Assembly: GCA_032717465.1 (NCBI GenBank)
Contig: CM064632.1
Span: 22,984,253-23,048,252 of the forward strand
From: Coenobita brevimanus
Taxonomy: Eukaryota > Arthropoda > Malacostraca > Decapoda > Coenobitidae
Direction of reading: 5' to 3'
Length of the DNA: 64,000 bases
Part shown: positions 10,750 through 22,080 of the stretch, in pieces
Position numbering within the stretch: the first letter of the stretch is position 1
Layout: the number at the start of each line of letters is the position of its first letter
Translations under genes and position numbers: made by a program
The notes under the pieces: generated by a model
Databases searched by the model: none
Told to the model about the DNA's origin: nothing
Seen by the model: the letters and a program-made list of their open reading frames with translations, nothing else

Positions 10750-11920
10750 AAGATCCACCATTGACATACCCAATCTCCTAACTCATACCATCCATCTATC
10801 AATTGATCTGCATGGAGAAACTCATGCAGTAGCTCTTGATATTTCTAAAGCTTTCAGCAGAGTATGGCACCATTCCCTGCTGTCCAAACTCCCTTGCAAT
10901 GGACTAACGTCTTTTGTTCCTTTGATTTTTTCATATCTTAGTGACAGGAAAATAAGAGTAAAAGTAGATGATGTATATTCCAATTTCCACTCAATTAACG
11001 CCGGCGTGCCGCAGGGATCTGTTCTGGCGCCAACCCTATTCCTGGTTCATATTAATGATCTCTTATCTGTCACCCATAATCCCATCCACTCATATGCTGG
11101 TAACTCAACACTACGTAGTTCATTCACACTCAGACACCCATTTACAAAGTCTAATATCTCTACCTCTCAACTCAGTACAGCCATCTGCATAAATCAAGAC
11201 CTATCTACGATCAGTGAATGGGGACAAAACAACCTTGTCTCTTTTAATGCTAGTAAAACTAAATATGTACAATTTACTAATAGACAGATATTGCCAGATT
11301 CATACATTACCTTCAGTGCTACTAATATTCCCATCTCCAAAAGTATTGAAATTCTTGGCGTCTCACTTAACAATACCCTCAGCTGGAGCTCTCATGTCAG
11401 ATCACTTGCTAAAACCGCCTCAAAGAAACTTGGATTATTGTACAGAGTCCGTAACTTCTTCACTGACGAGCAGTTAGCTATAATTTTAAAGAGTCATGTG
11501 CGCTGTCAACCTGAATATTGCTCACCCTTGTGGAATGGATGTCGAGAGGTTGCATTAAAACAACTAGACAAAATTCAGAACAAAGCTGTTTGAATTATTA
11601 ACAACCCTGCCATTACAAATAAACGACCTCCCTTGCATTATTTTAGAGATATTTTTTTGGCAAATGCTCAGACGAAGTTGCGTCCATGATGCCACCTCTC
11701 CATGCCTTCCCTCGTGCTACACGGGTATCTGGCAGCGCTCATGACTGGAATGTCACTCAGCCATATTGCAGAACTTCTGCCTATCAGAATTCTTTCATTC
11801 CCCGAACTGCATGTCTCTGGAACTCGCTTCCCCAGAGTTGTTTCCCTCCAAATTTCAACCCACAGCTGTTCAAGTTAAACCGTTACAGATGTTTTATGAA
11901 CAGAGGACACCAGTAATCTG
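10750..11920 (+). pseudogene. Jockey-type LINE reverse transcriptase, 5' truncated and catalytically dead
   Basis: Reverse transcriptase motifs in order: AVALDISKAF (motif A), INAGVPQGSVLAPTLFLVHI (motif B), and HSYAGNSTLR, where the usual Y-A-D-D reads Y-A-G-N, so both catalytic aspartates of motif C are lost. Thumb motifs NNLVSFNASKTKYVQF and ILGVSLNNTLSWSSHV follow. A stop at 11591-11593 and a frameshift near 11650-11690 precede the conserved LINE C terminus (FIPRTACLWNSLP, frame 11686-11916). The 3' tail holds T- and A-rich runs (11933-11990). Same broad family as the fragment at 27955-29845. About 60 codons before 10750 show no homology. Confidence 0.88.
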
Positions 11921-12029
11921 GTGTTTATCATTATTTTTTTTTATTCATTTGTTTTTCCTTCCTCCGTTCTGTTATTTAAAAAAAAAATTTAACAGGTACC
12001 ATAGTAGGCTCCATATCACTCCGTTATTT

Positions 12030-12165
12030 GGTTATATGGTTACCACCCAACGTTGTAAATGGTTTCGTGGGTTACAGGAAACCCCTAAGCTTGTCAGTTG
12101 TCACTCAGTGTAGAGTAATTTTGGAAAGAAACTGGCAGCACCACATCAAGTGAGTGGATAATGAT
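12030..12165 (-). repeat. Composite SINE-like family S1 fragment
   Basis: Contains TATATGGTTACCACCCAACG, AAATGGTTTCGTGGG...ACAGGAAACC and GTCACTCAGTGTAGAG, then CAAGTGAGTGGAT. These match the 5' half of S1 copies at 17902-18402 and 19834-20348. The tRNA-like half is absent. Confidence 0.7.
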
Positions 12166-13522
12166 CACTACGTACCGCCATTACGTTGTTAGTGCGTTGG
12201 AGCTTTGGGTTTCGTCGTTGCTTTTTGGTAAAAGTTTGATGCAAACCGGTGCTGAAACACGTACTATTTTCTTTTTTTCCATCCTCTGTCCCTTCCAGTC
12301 ATCCGTGTTTGTTAAACTTGTTAAAGATACGATGCTGATACTATTGGAACATAGGTTTACTATGTATGACTGCGGGAAGTCTATGATGAACCACACAGCT
12401 TTTTCCCGTTCTCTGTCCCTGAGTCAGCAATATAAAACAAAAGTTATTGCAGTGTGCAGTGTTTTTTTTTTTTTTTTTTTTTTTGTCATTACGCTGGAGG
12501 TACTGTACACTGCTGAAGCTAGACTACACACATCATTTTCCTGTTTCCTTGCCTACTAATCAACTTTATATTGCTTGTGTTTTTTATATAATATTTATTT
12601 TATTTTATTTTTTTTTTTCCGATATAACCCTTACATTGTCAGGCATTTTAGCTTTTCATGTATCCCTCTTCCGGACAAAATTGAAGATCACGCCAGAACA
12701 AACAGCACATTTCTCCATCATTCTTTCTCCCCGCCTCCCTGCCCGTTTGGCTTCTCAAGGCCGACGGCTCCTGTCTTTCCTTCCTGAATTTCCCCCTGAG
12801 TGAAAACCATCGCCCTGGGTGTTATCGGCACACACTTTAGGGCGTCATCCCAGAAAATGCCCATTACTACCGGCCATCCACGAGAGGCGCTGCGGATTTG
12901 CTCTGGATTTTCTCTTCGGGTTCTCTAAAAGTCAGGACCAAGAAGAGATCGTGGTGTTAGCGGAAATGTACGGCGATTTTACGGATGGGAAAAAATCGTG
13001 GCATTACTAAAATATAACGGGGGAAAAAAAAGTCAGGTTGTCAAATGATCCAAATACTGCATGTACCGGTAATCCAAAAAGTTTACGTTAGTATAAAAAT
13101 ATCTAGAGTTAGTAGAAATGTATGGATAAAAGGAAAGGACAATATAAAAGGTGAAAAAAAAAAAATCTAGGCATTCATATTTTGCAAGTAAACAGAATCG
13201 AAACATTTATTTTTGTTATTTATTTTTCTCTAAAAGTTGGCCATGAAGAAGTCGAGGCGTTTTAGGATGTATACGAGGAAGAAGATGCTATTTAAGCAAG
13301 AATAAATAAATAAATAATTGAGGTATTTTTTCCCTCTGAGATCGCTTAAAATTTAGAGAAAAAAAAAAAAATCAGCTCTTTAGCAGGAAAGTAGTGGAAT
13401 TTTTTTCGAAGAAGAATCGAGGCTTTACGAAATATGAGGGAATGAAGATGGCGACTTAACAAGCCAAACTCATAGTAATATGAGGTCTGGGGTAAAAGTA
13501 AGGGTGTTTTCGAGACTGTACG

Positions 13523-13523
<1 letters not shown>
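12166..13523. other. Non-coding, T/A-rich stretch
   Basis: Contains T runs at 12462-12484 and 12610-12620 and A runs at 13154-13165 and 13360-13371. No recognised gene. A less AT-rich patch at 12720-12980 has short frames without a known domain or clear splice sites. Confidence 0.45.

Positions 13524-13605
<82 letters not shown>
13524..13605. repeat. (CA)n microsatellite
   Basis: About 40 uninterrupted CA units. Confidence 0.97.
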
Positions 13606-13606
<1 letters not shown>

Positions 13607-13714
13607 CCCGTCTCCTTCATATACAGAAAATGCATTGACTCGGTTTTTTATATGTTTTGAGGCCTATAATTGCCTGATTTACATACATATTTACATAGAG
13701 ACAAGAGCTGTATG

Positions 13715-14080
13715 CAAATTCTGCCCCCCTCCCCCTCATCACCTGGTCCAGCATTCTAACTCCCTCCTACCCCTTTTCCTAACTACCCTCCCTCGGACGC
13801 CTCCCTCTCATCCCCTCAGCCTCTCCCCACCTGCTTCCCTTACCACCCCTTCTCTTAGTCTACCCTCCCTCCTCTAGTCCCTCTCACCTTCAGAAGCCTC
13901 TCGTCCCTTCTTCCCCATCCTCGCTGCTTTTGACGCCCTCATCTCCCCATCCTCTCTTTCACCCTTATCCCCACCCATTCTTAGTCTGCCTTCCCCTCAT
14001 TCACCAAGGCTATCTCCCTCTTCCCTGTTATCTTCGCTTTTCCCCTTTCCCTATTCCCCTGGCCTGTTTACCCTCTGACC
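13715..14080. repeat. Pyrimidine-rich low-complexity tract
   Basis: C/T-rich strand with CCCTC and TTCCC words and no clear period; non-coding. Confidence 0.75.
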
Positions 14081-14301
14081 CATTTATTATGATGACGTAC
14101 TATTAAATATTGTCTTGCTACACCCAGATAGTTCTTTTTTAAGTGAGACATCGTGACATAAATAGAGTAATAGAAGCTATACCAGTAAGTTTAACAGACA
14201 TCTCTGGAATTACACAAGTTAACAGCCAAGACAGAGTACAGGAATGACCATCAACACAAGACTACAAGACATACTAAAGAAGCAGTTTAAAAGACAGCAA
14301 T

Positions 14302-14401
<100 letters not shown>

Positions 14402-14499
14402 CGACAGAATATAGAACAACTAGTATCAGTAACAACTAACAAGAAGGAGCATTCAGAGAGTGCTACACCCGTGTCCACCGGCTACTCTAAAGGGCCAAA

Positions 14500-15165
14500 T
14501 ATTCTCTGTCCTGTGACCTTGACCTTCGACTGAGTATTCCCAAAATCGAATTACTTCTTTCTTGGCCAACCCTTAACATTTCTACTGACGATGGTCCAAA
14601 TTGGATCATAACTGTTTAGGCTGACTTTGCCCCCAGTGACGTTGACCTTTGACCTTTCCCTGTGGCCTTGATCTTTGACTGAATGTTATCACAATCGAGC
14701 ATCTGTATCCTTACTTTAACCTAAACCCTTCCACTAACTGATGTCTGCATCGGAAGATAACTATTTACGTTGACCTTGACCTTTTACCCATTATTTAAAA
14801 AAAAAATCTTCTGGTTGGTCCACCGCTTATTCACCAAGTTTGGCCTAAATCAGACCAAAACTGTTTTATTTTGTTCACACATAGACACACGGGTCGAACT
14901 TTGACCTTGGCCTGTGACCGTAACGTTTGACTGATTCTCAGAACAGATTCCTTTCGTTTTTGTCTAACCCTGTATCCTTCCACCAGATTTGGTTCTGATA
15001 AGATCAGAACTCAGTTGCCTGTCCTGTGACGTTGACCCTTGACCTTTCTCTGTGCCCTTGACCTTTGACTGAGTGCTCCTAAAATCGAGCAGCTAGTTTT
15101 ATTTTCGCCTCATCCTCGTCCCTTCCACAACGTCTGGTGTAAATCAGCTCTTTTTAAAGGGTATA
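14500..15165. repeat. Degenerate tandem repeat with TGACCTTGACCTTTGAC core
   Basis: Four or more diverged units, roughly 130-210 bp apart, each pairing a GTGACC(T/G)TTGACC(T)TTGAC block with ATCGA(A/G), CCTTCCAC and AAATC(G/A) segments. Cores occur near 14512, 14640, 14765, 14905 and 15035. It looks like an old dispersed tandem repeat; no coding potential. Confidence 0.7.
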
Positions 15166-15319
15166 ACACAAACTTTAACAGTACCTAACCCAAACGTGAT
15201 TGTCGTATACTTTGGTCCTAAACTTGTCATTCATCAACCCTTACCTTGGTAAGGAAGGAAATGAAAAGCAGCGTTTTCATAGTTATGTTTGGTCTTGTTC
15301 GGCTAGGTTTCCTGTATAT

Positions 15320-15485
15320 TTGTATGCATATATGTATGTATGTATGTATGCATGTTTATGTATGTATATGTATGTATGAATATGTATGTATGTGTATATA
15401 TGTACAGTATATGTATGTATGAATATGTATGTATGTGTATGTATGTACGTACTTACATATATATGTACTTACATATGTATGTATT
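15320..15485. repeat. (TATG)n tetranucleotide-rich tract
   Basis: Imperfect TATG/TGTA repeats. A 72-codon plus-strand frame here merely reads them. Confidence 0.85.
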
Positions 15486-15855
15486 TATTGGCCTGTTTGT
15501 ACACGCCTGACATAAGGGCCGCTCCTATGACCAGTGATGTATCCCTTGTTTTATGGGTGCTGAAGGGCAGCTATTCAGTAGGGTCCAGGAACACCATCTT
15601 TTGATGACAGGCGAAGTGATCCGCCGCCACCCACTGCTTCAGGCATAGGTGCAGGTGTAGAAGGTGTGTGGAGTATAGGGTGAGGAGAGTGTGTGTTAAA
15701 TGTCCGTATGTAGGGCTGCGGGATTAGACTTAACCCCCTCATGATCGGAACCAATCAAGTGGTCTGTTCAAGCTACCGCCACACGATTTAATTTACCTGA
15801 AAGTGAGCATACCGTAGGGTCTTGAAAGTATTAGTATTAGATCACCCCTCACACG

Positions 15856-15857
<2 letters not shown>

Positions 15858-15890
<33 letters not shown>

Positions 15891-16206
15891 GCTGTCTTGT
15901 ATACTGCTTCTTCTATATATTTTGTTGTCATGCGCTGGTATTTTAATTCGATTTTTGCTGTGATAATTTATTCAGAAAAGACGAGCCTGAGAGTGTTAAC
16001 TGTGGCCAAGTAAACCACGCCCGTCACTGAAATAAAAGAAACACAATTGCCAGCGGAACATGGGAGGCGTGAATGTGACTGCTGGAATCATTTTTGCTAG
16101 GACTAAATTGTCGCCACTACCGCCGTGTCCATCACCAGGAGGCTGTATAATTTCCATGTAAGATTTTTTTTGACGAATATTCGAACGTTGCCCTGGTTAT
16201 TTTTCG

Positions 16207-16246
<40 letters not shown>

Positions 16247-16303
16247 CATTTCCAGTGTCGTCATTTTGACGGGTACACGCCTGTTTGTCACTTTTTCAGG
16301 GTT

Positions 16304-16352
<49 letters not shown>
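15858..16352. repeat. Three (GT)n microsatellites
   Basis: (GT)n tracts at 15860-15888, 16206-16246 (interrupted by TTT) and 16310-16352, separated by ordinary non-coding DNA. Confidence 0.95.
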
Positions 16353-16353
<1 letters not shown>

Positions 16354-17152
16354 TTTAGCATGTAATTTCTATGTTATGAAACGCTGTTGATAGAAAACTA
16401 ATGAAAACCGTGTCTGACAATCATATGATAACAGACTAACACGGAGGAACAAATGCAAATGCCAGACACGCAACATCTCGCTCTTGTTGGGTGTGTCGGG
16501 TTAAGCACTGCAGGGGAACACTGTTTTAAGGTAATTTAGTACATACAAGCATGCTGGCTTATTTGGGGGAATGTAGAGACAGTGGGATCCCTTTCTAGGG
16601 GGCAGGGCATCACTTAAGTTTATATTCTGGCTACCGATTGGATGGTTTCTTTCAGCTCAGAGGAAGACCATGCCCTTTAGAGTGTTAGTCCAAAAGTACT
16701 TGTAGATAGATAGATAGATGGATGGATGGATGGATGAATGGAGCTACTGTGGTGTTTGTGATGCATTTGTAATAGGTGCAGAAGTGGTAAGAAGAGAGTG
16801 TCAGACTTGAAACAGCAGAGGTGGAAGTAGTAAAGATGAAAATGACAGAGAAGGAGATTGCATGATCATAGTAAAGGAGAGGAAAATGATACAAGGGTTC
16901 AGCAGCATGAAAGAGAGGTATCAGGTTTAACAGCAGTGAGGAAAGAGGGATTAGAGGGAAAAATAGCAGAGATAAAATTAGCAGAGACGAGGACTGAAGA
17001 CTGAAGGAACATAATGGACAGGAGGAATATAATGCAGGGTTCAGGATTATGAGGGAGGTTACAGGTACAGAAGTTGCAAGAGGTTACCCTGGGATGGAAG
17101 CTGACTGATGCAGGAGGGTGAAGTTATCAATCTTCTCTCTCTTAATAGCCAT

Positions 17153-17156
<4 letters not shown>
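16353..17156. other. Non-coding stretch with (GATA)n/(GGAT)n
   Basis: A compound tetranucleotide repeat lies at 16703-16742. The rest is purine-rich from about 16780. No gene seen. Confidence 0.5.

Positions 17157-17226
<70 letters not shown>
17157..17226. repeat. (GA)n microsatellite
   Basis: About 34 uninterrupted GA units. Confidence 0.97.
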
Positions 17227-17229
<3 letters not shown>

Positions 17230-17901
17230 CGAATCTACCTTGCAAGGAAGTTGACTAGTGCAAGGAGTTTAGCTCTCATTCCATTCTCCCTAACAAGCCA
17301 TCGACGTTAAGAGCAGCAGTTGACGTAAGAACAGTGAGTTAGTCCCCGGCCTGACAATGACTAAGTCCCCTTTGGCTAATTGGCTTAGGTTGCTGTGTCT
17401 CACTACCTAAGCTGTTCACGTTTCCCGCTCCTAGCCTCTCGTATGGTAAACAATATTCCTCCAGTATTCGCCAAGGATATAATGCAGTAAAAATTACGCT
17501 TGGATGCGATAATGCTAATCAATTCCTTTATATATCCTACGCAGGGTGGTATATATGTAGTGCTTCTCTTCCTCTCTGCCTCGCTATCATGCCCACACCA
17601 GCATACTCAGCTGTTCCCGCAGCACACGAGGTACCGCCAGATGAATGTCTATTAAAATAAAATATTGACGCTATTTACGGGCCGCCCAGTATTTGCAAAT
17701 TAAGTGATACTCCTGCAATTCTCAGGTAGATATATTACAATACAGATTTTCCTTGCATGCACAAATACAAATACACCCTCTTGAGTATGGTATGGTGTTT
17801 ACTTAGCAATTGTTATTTCATTCATTTGAAAATTAAACATCATACAATAACCCTGCGATATATTGCTGTGCAGCGAATCTCAGTCTCCTCTGACGATCTT
17901 T

Positions 17902-18402
17902 CCATCCATCCATCCATCATCCAATCCTCCGTTGCCCCATGAGGAGAGCAGGAGACCGGGGCAAGACAAGTTGGTCTTGAAAGTAGATGAGAGTGACCAG
18001 CCTCACTCAGACCTGATTGGCAATAAATGAGCAATAAACCCAACCATCCCTTGGATATAAACCTGCATCGGCTCAATCCAATTGGAGCGCCTTAATCACC
18101 CACTAAACCACCAGGCGCCATAAGTTGGTTATATGGTTACCACCCAGCGTAGTTAATGGTTTCCTGGTGTACAGGAAACCATTTGGTTTGTCACTCAGTG
18201 TAGAGTCACCCATAGGCAGAAGGAAGAGGAAAGAATGAAGGAAAGGGAGACAGAAGAAGGAGTGTAAAGTCACCCGTAGGCGGAAAGAAGAGGAAAGAAT
18301 GAAGGAAAGAAAGACAAAAGCAGAAGAGAGGAAAAGGGGAAAGGGCAGACACCCAAAGCAACACTACACCGAGTGAGAGGATGGTAAGCGCCCCAACCTA
18401 CC
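17902..18402 (-). repeat. Composite SINE-like family S1, near full-length (inverted)
   Basis: On the minus strand: conserved 5' segment at about 18402-18370, a purine/pyrimidine-biased block of two 60-65-bp direct repeats, a 12-bp-stem hairpin (AATGGTTTCCTG / CAGGAAACCATT, 18154-18183), the CTACGCTGGGTGG segment, then a tRNA-like part with A box TGGTTTAGTGG (complement at 18100-18110) and B-box-like GGTTTATATCC (complement at 18053-18063). It ends in a (GATG)n tail (17902-17920). Paired with an opposite-strand copy at 19834-20348. Confidence 0.8.
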
Positions 18403-18822
18403 ACCTAAAGCCTGAATGAAATCGTCTGGCGTTGGGTGAAATAGAATACCATGAGAATCTTATTGGGGAAAACAGTAACACACTCAGGCTCTTGTGACGC
18501 GCTCTTTATTGAATATTATCGCCTGACTTCAGCTGCAATAGAATACTACAAGTGCTCCTGGGCCCTTCGGGCCCCTCGCACTTGCTCCTGCGGAGGGCTC
18601 GCGCGCTGCTGTAGTTTATTTTAGTTGTACCTACGGGCAAAAAATTCTACGGAGATCGTATGCCGGGCGCCTGGAACAGCATTTTTTGGTCATAATGTGA
18701 TCGCATATTAAATATAGTAAAAGTTTTTCAATCGTGATGGGACCACGTTTTTTCACATCAGCGAATTTTTGCGATTTTTGTGCCAATTTTGGTGCGATTT
18801 GAATGTGTAGTTTCGGCTGCCC
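18403..18822. other. Non-coding stretch with a short GC-rich patch
   Basis: At 18549-18612 lies a GC-rich, CpG-containing patch with the hairpin GGGCCC-TTC-GGGCCC and GCTCGCGCGCTGCTG. An AATAAA lies on the minus strand at about 18507-18512 (complement TTTATT). No gene could be assigned. Confidence 0.45.

Positions 18823-18858
<36 letters not shown>
18823..18858. repeat. (CA)n microsatellite
   Basis: About 17 CA units. Further tracts lie at 19560-19589 (CA) and 19688-19721 (GA); the intervening 18859-19559 is unassigned non-coding DNA. Confidence 0.93.
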
Positions 18859-18860
<2 letters not shown>

Positions 18861-19553
18861 GCTAATGCTATAGTATATTAGATGTACAGGTGCCCCGACC
18901 GCATGTGTTAATGACTGATACACTAGTTGGTCTTGCATGTGGAAGCAGAAGTAAGTCCTAAGCTGCTTTATACTGTTGACTGAAATACCACAATAGTCCA
19001 ATAGTCCTCCAGTATTTCCGTTGATATATGGGAACACAGATGACCCACTCATATGGCATCAGAAAAAAATATGCTCGTTGCCAAAGTCTTCTCTTCCAGC
19101 TAACGTCAGGCGATTTTATGTACCTGGAAATGAGTCATAGGAGCCTGAGAGTCATAATGCAGATTAACCTTTCAGAATGGAACATAGAAACCTGTGTTGC
19201 TCTTCCTCCGCCACTTATTACGGTTTTTACGTAAAATTATGGAAGTCGCTGGTAATTCAGAGCAAAATTTTCCTTCGCTTTAGATATATGAAATGGTAGT
19301 CACGTTATATTACTACACATGGAAATATAGTTAAACACTTCAGTACAGTGACGTTGTCGCCATATTGCTCGTGCAGACTGCCAGATGATTTGATTTATCG
19401 CAGAGAAAGCACTGTGCAAAGAAGTTGAACACTGCTCCTCCCTCCATACTCGTATGTGTTATGGTGATCACTTACAGATCAGCAGTAAGAAGTACGTAAG
19501 GAACTCGCTGCTATTTCATTCACGTAAATAAGTGGAAATAGAGGCCAAGCATT

Positions 19554-19590
<37 letters not shown>

Positions 19591-19685
19591 GTATCTGGTC
19601 GACCCACATCTATTCGTCATAAGCCTGACGTCACATCTAGTGCTCATTCCTCTTCGTAGGAAGGCCTGGCGGGGAGCTCAGTATC

Positions 19686-19724
<39 letters not shown>

Positions 19725-19833
19725 TTAAATGGTCCTGTTGTCATGGTCTTAAGAGACTCTGTACTGTATATTCCTTGACCATATATTTTACTTATTACAC
19801 AATAATAAATTCTTGATTGTTGAAAATACAAAT

Positions 19834-20348
19834 GTGGTAGGTGGGGGTGCTCACCACCCACTCACTCGATGTAGTGCTGCTTTCGTGTGTCTGCCCTTTC
19901 CTCTCTTCCATCCTTCTTTCCTTCCGTCCTCTTCTGTCTTTCTTTCCTTCATTCTTTCCTGTCCTTCTGCCTACGGGTGACTTTACACTCCCTCTTCTGT
20001 CTTTCTTTCCTTCATTCTTTCCTTTTCCTTCTGCCTGTAGGTGACTCTACACTGAGTGACAAACCAAATGGTTTCCTGTACACCAGGAAACCATTTATAC
20101 GCTGGGTGGTAACCATATAGCCAAATTTTGGCCCTTGATGGTTTAGTGGGTAATTATTGCACTCCAGTCGGATTGAGCCAGTGAAGGTTTATATCCAAGG
20201 GATGGTTGGGGTTGATTGCTCATGTAATGCCACTCAGGGTTGAGTGAGGCTGGTCACTCTTATCTTAAATGTCGAGACCAACTGCATAGCCCCGGGCTCC
20301 TACGCTCCTCATGGGGCAATGTAGGATTGGATGATGGATGGATGGATG
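19834..20348 (+). repeat. Composite SINE-like family S1, reference full-length copy
   Basis: Order: GTGGTAGGTGGGGGTGCTC start; CACTCACTCGATGTAGTGC; CT-rich block with two direct repeats ending in GGTGACT(T/C)TACACT (19900-20055); hairpin AAATGGTTTCCTG-TACAC-CAGGAAACCATTT (20067-20097); TACGCTGGGTGGTAACCATA; tRNA-like head with A and B boxes (20139-20196); SINE body GTGAGGCTGGTCACTC; and a (GATG)n tail. About 515 bp. It has no open frame. Orientation is opposite to the copy at 17902-18402. Confidence 0.82.
20139..20196 (+). promoter_or_regulatory. RNA polymerase III-type A and B boxes in S1
   Basis: A box TGGTTTAGTGG at 20139-20149 fits TRGYNNARNNG fully. B box GGTTTATATCC at 20186-20196 fits GGTTCRANNCC at 9 of 11 positions. 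The 36-bp gap is in the range seen for tRNA genes. Whether it is active is unknown. Confidence 0.6.
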
Positions 20349-20489
20349 AAAATACATCGTATTAATATCGACAGAGTTTGCATGAATAACACAGGACACA
20401 AGCTTGCACAGGAAGTGTAGTGGAGTGGAGTGCAGGTGTATGTATTTCAAATGTAGTAGTGTCAGGTATGGTAGTAAGATGTGGCAGTG

Positions 20490-22080
20490 CCTGGTGTACG
20501 TGTTAGTGTCAGTTGTGTCCATGCGATGAGTGGCAGTGTGAGGTCTGGTAGTGTGATGTGGTAGTGTGAAGTTTGAGAGGGATTTGGACGTGTGTGGTGT
20601 GATAGTGAGAAATATGGCAGTGTGTGATGTGACAGCGTGAGATCTGGTAGTGTGATGTTGTAGTGTGAAGTGTGCGAGGGATTTGTACGTCTGTGGTCTA
20701 GCAGTGTGAGATATGGCAGTGTGTGATGCGACAGTGTGAGATCTGGTAGTGTGATATGGTACTGTGAGGTGTGAGAGAGAGATATGGACTTCTGTGGCCT
20801 GGTAGTGTGGGATATGGCAGTGTGTGATGTGACAGTGTGAGATCTGGTAGTGTGATATGGTAGTGTGAAGTGTGAGAGATTTAGACGTTTATGGTCTGGT
20901 AGTGTGAGATATGGGAGTGTGTGATGTGACTGTGAGATCTGGTAGCATGATGTAGTAGTGTGAAGTGTGAGAGGGATTTGTGTCAGGACTCCATATTATA
21001 ATACTAAAAATCATAATAGATATCATAATAGATAGAAATAGGAATTTACATTATCATAATACAACACATAATAAATAGCATAATAGATAGGAACACCGGC
21101 CCAGCTAGGTGTGGGAAAAGGAAATGAGCTTGCAAGATTATAGTGAAGGAATGCTAGAAGTGCACCGGAAACGCTACATACACAGCAGACATACAGACTT
21201 CTAGAAACTCCACACACGACCGTTACACGTGACACTAGCCCTCGTAGAGAAGCATGGAAGACTTAGAGAGTGAAAAAAGGGCCAGCCATAGAACCGAGAG
21301 GTTGTGGAGAGAGGAAGAGAGAAGAGGGGTCCGACGAGACTTAGCTAGTAAATTACGTTCCTGTGTAATACATACACTGCTGAACTTAAACTTTTTCTTG
21401 AAGATAATAAACTACGATCAACGCCCTGCATCCATCTTTAACTTCTCCGTCTTCGACTACACGATAACTAAAACCAAACTCAAGATTTACATATTATATG
21501 GTCAAGATACCACATTTGGACTTCTGTTGTCTGGTAGTGTGAGATATTGCCGTGCTTGATGTGACTGAGATTTGGTGGTATATGATGTGGTATTGGGAAA
21601 TGTGGCCGTGTGTGGTGTGGTAGTGTAAGGTGTAGTCAGAAATACAGTACTGTGAAGTGTGGCGGTGGCTGATGAGCCGGTATGATGTATAGAAGTATGA
21701 GGTATGGTAGTGTGAGGTATGTCAGTGTAAGATATAACCGTATGTATAAGGTGTAGCAGTATGAGGTGCAGCAGTGTAAAGTGTGGAATAGTGAGTTATA
21801 GCTGTCTGTGATGTTGCACTATGAGATGTGGCAGTGTGAGATATGGTAGTATGTTGTGTAACAGTAAGAGATGTGGTAGTGTGAGATGCTAAATTTTGGC
21901 AATGTTTGGTGTAACAGTGTGTGATGTGGCAGTCCGGAATGTGGCAGTGTGAAGTGTAGCAGTGTGAAGTGTAGCAGTGTGAGATGTGACATTGTGCGAT
22001 GTGGCAGCACAAGGTGCTTCCGGTGTGAGGTGTGGCAGTTGGGGATGTGGCACTGTAAGATGTTTGTGAAATATATTAGT
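20490..22080. repeat. GTGTGAGATGTGG-type minisatellite, interrupted
   Basis: Imperfect repeats built from GATCTGGTAGTGTGAT and GTGATGTGACAGTGTGAG, with a higher-order unit of about 120 bp (20540-20980), resume at 21519-22080. The interruption at 20981-21514 is a putative solo LTR. Confidence 0.85.
20981..21514. mobile_element. Putative solo LTR inside a minisatellite
   Basis: A 534-bp unique block starts TGTCAGGACTCC and ends GATACCACA, giving canonical TG...CA ends. It is flanked by TTTG at 20977-20980 and 21515-21518, a 4-bp target duplication. Removing block and one TTTG restores the minisatellite phrase GAGGGATTTGGAC. An AATAAA lies at 21406-21411. No coding region, so a solo LTR is the simplest reading; direction is uncertain, with the plus strand favoured by the AATAAA. 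Confidence 0.7.
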
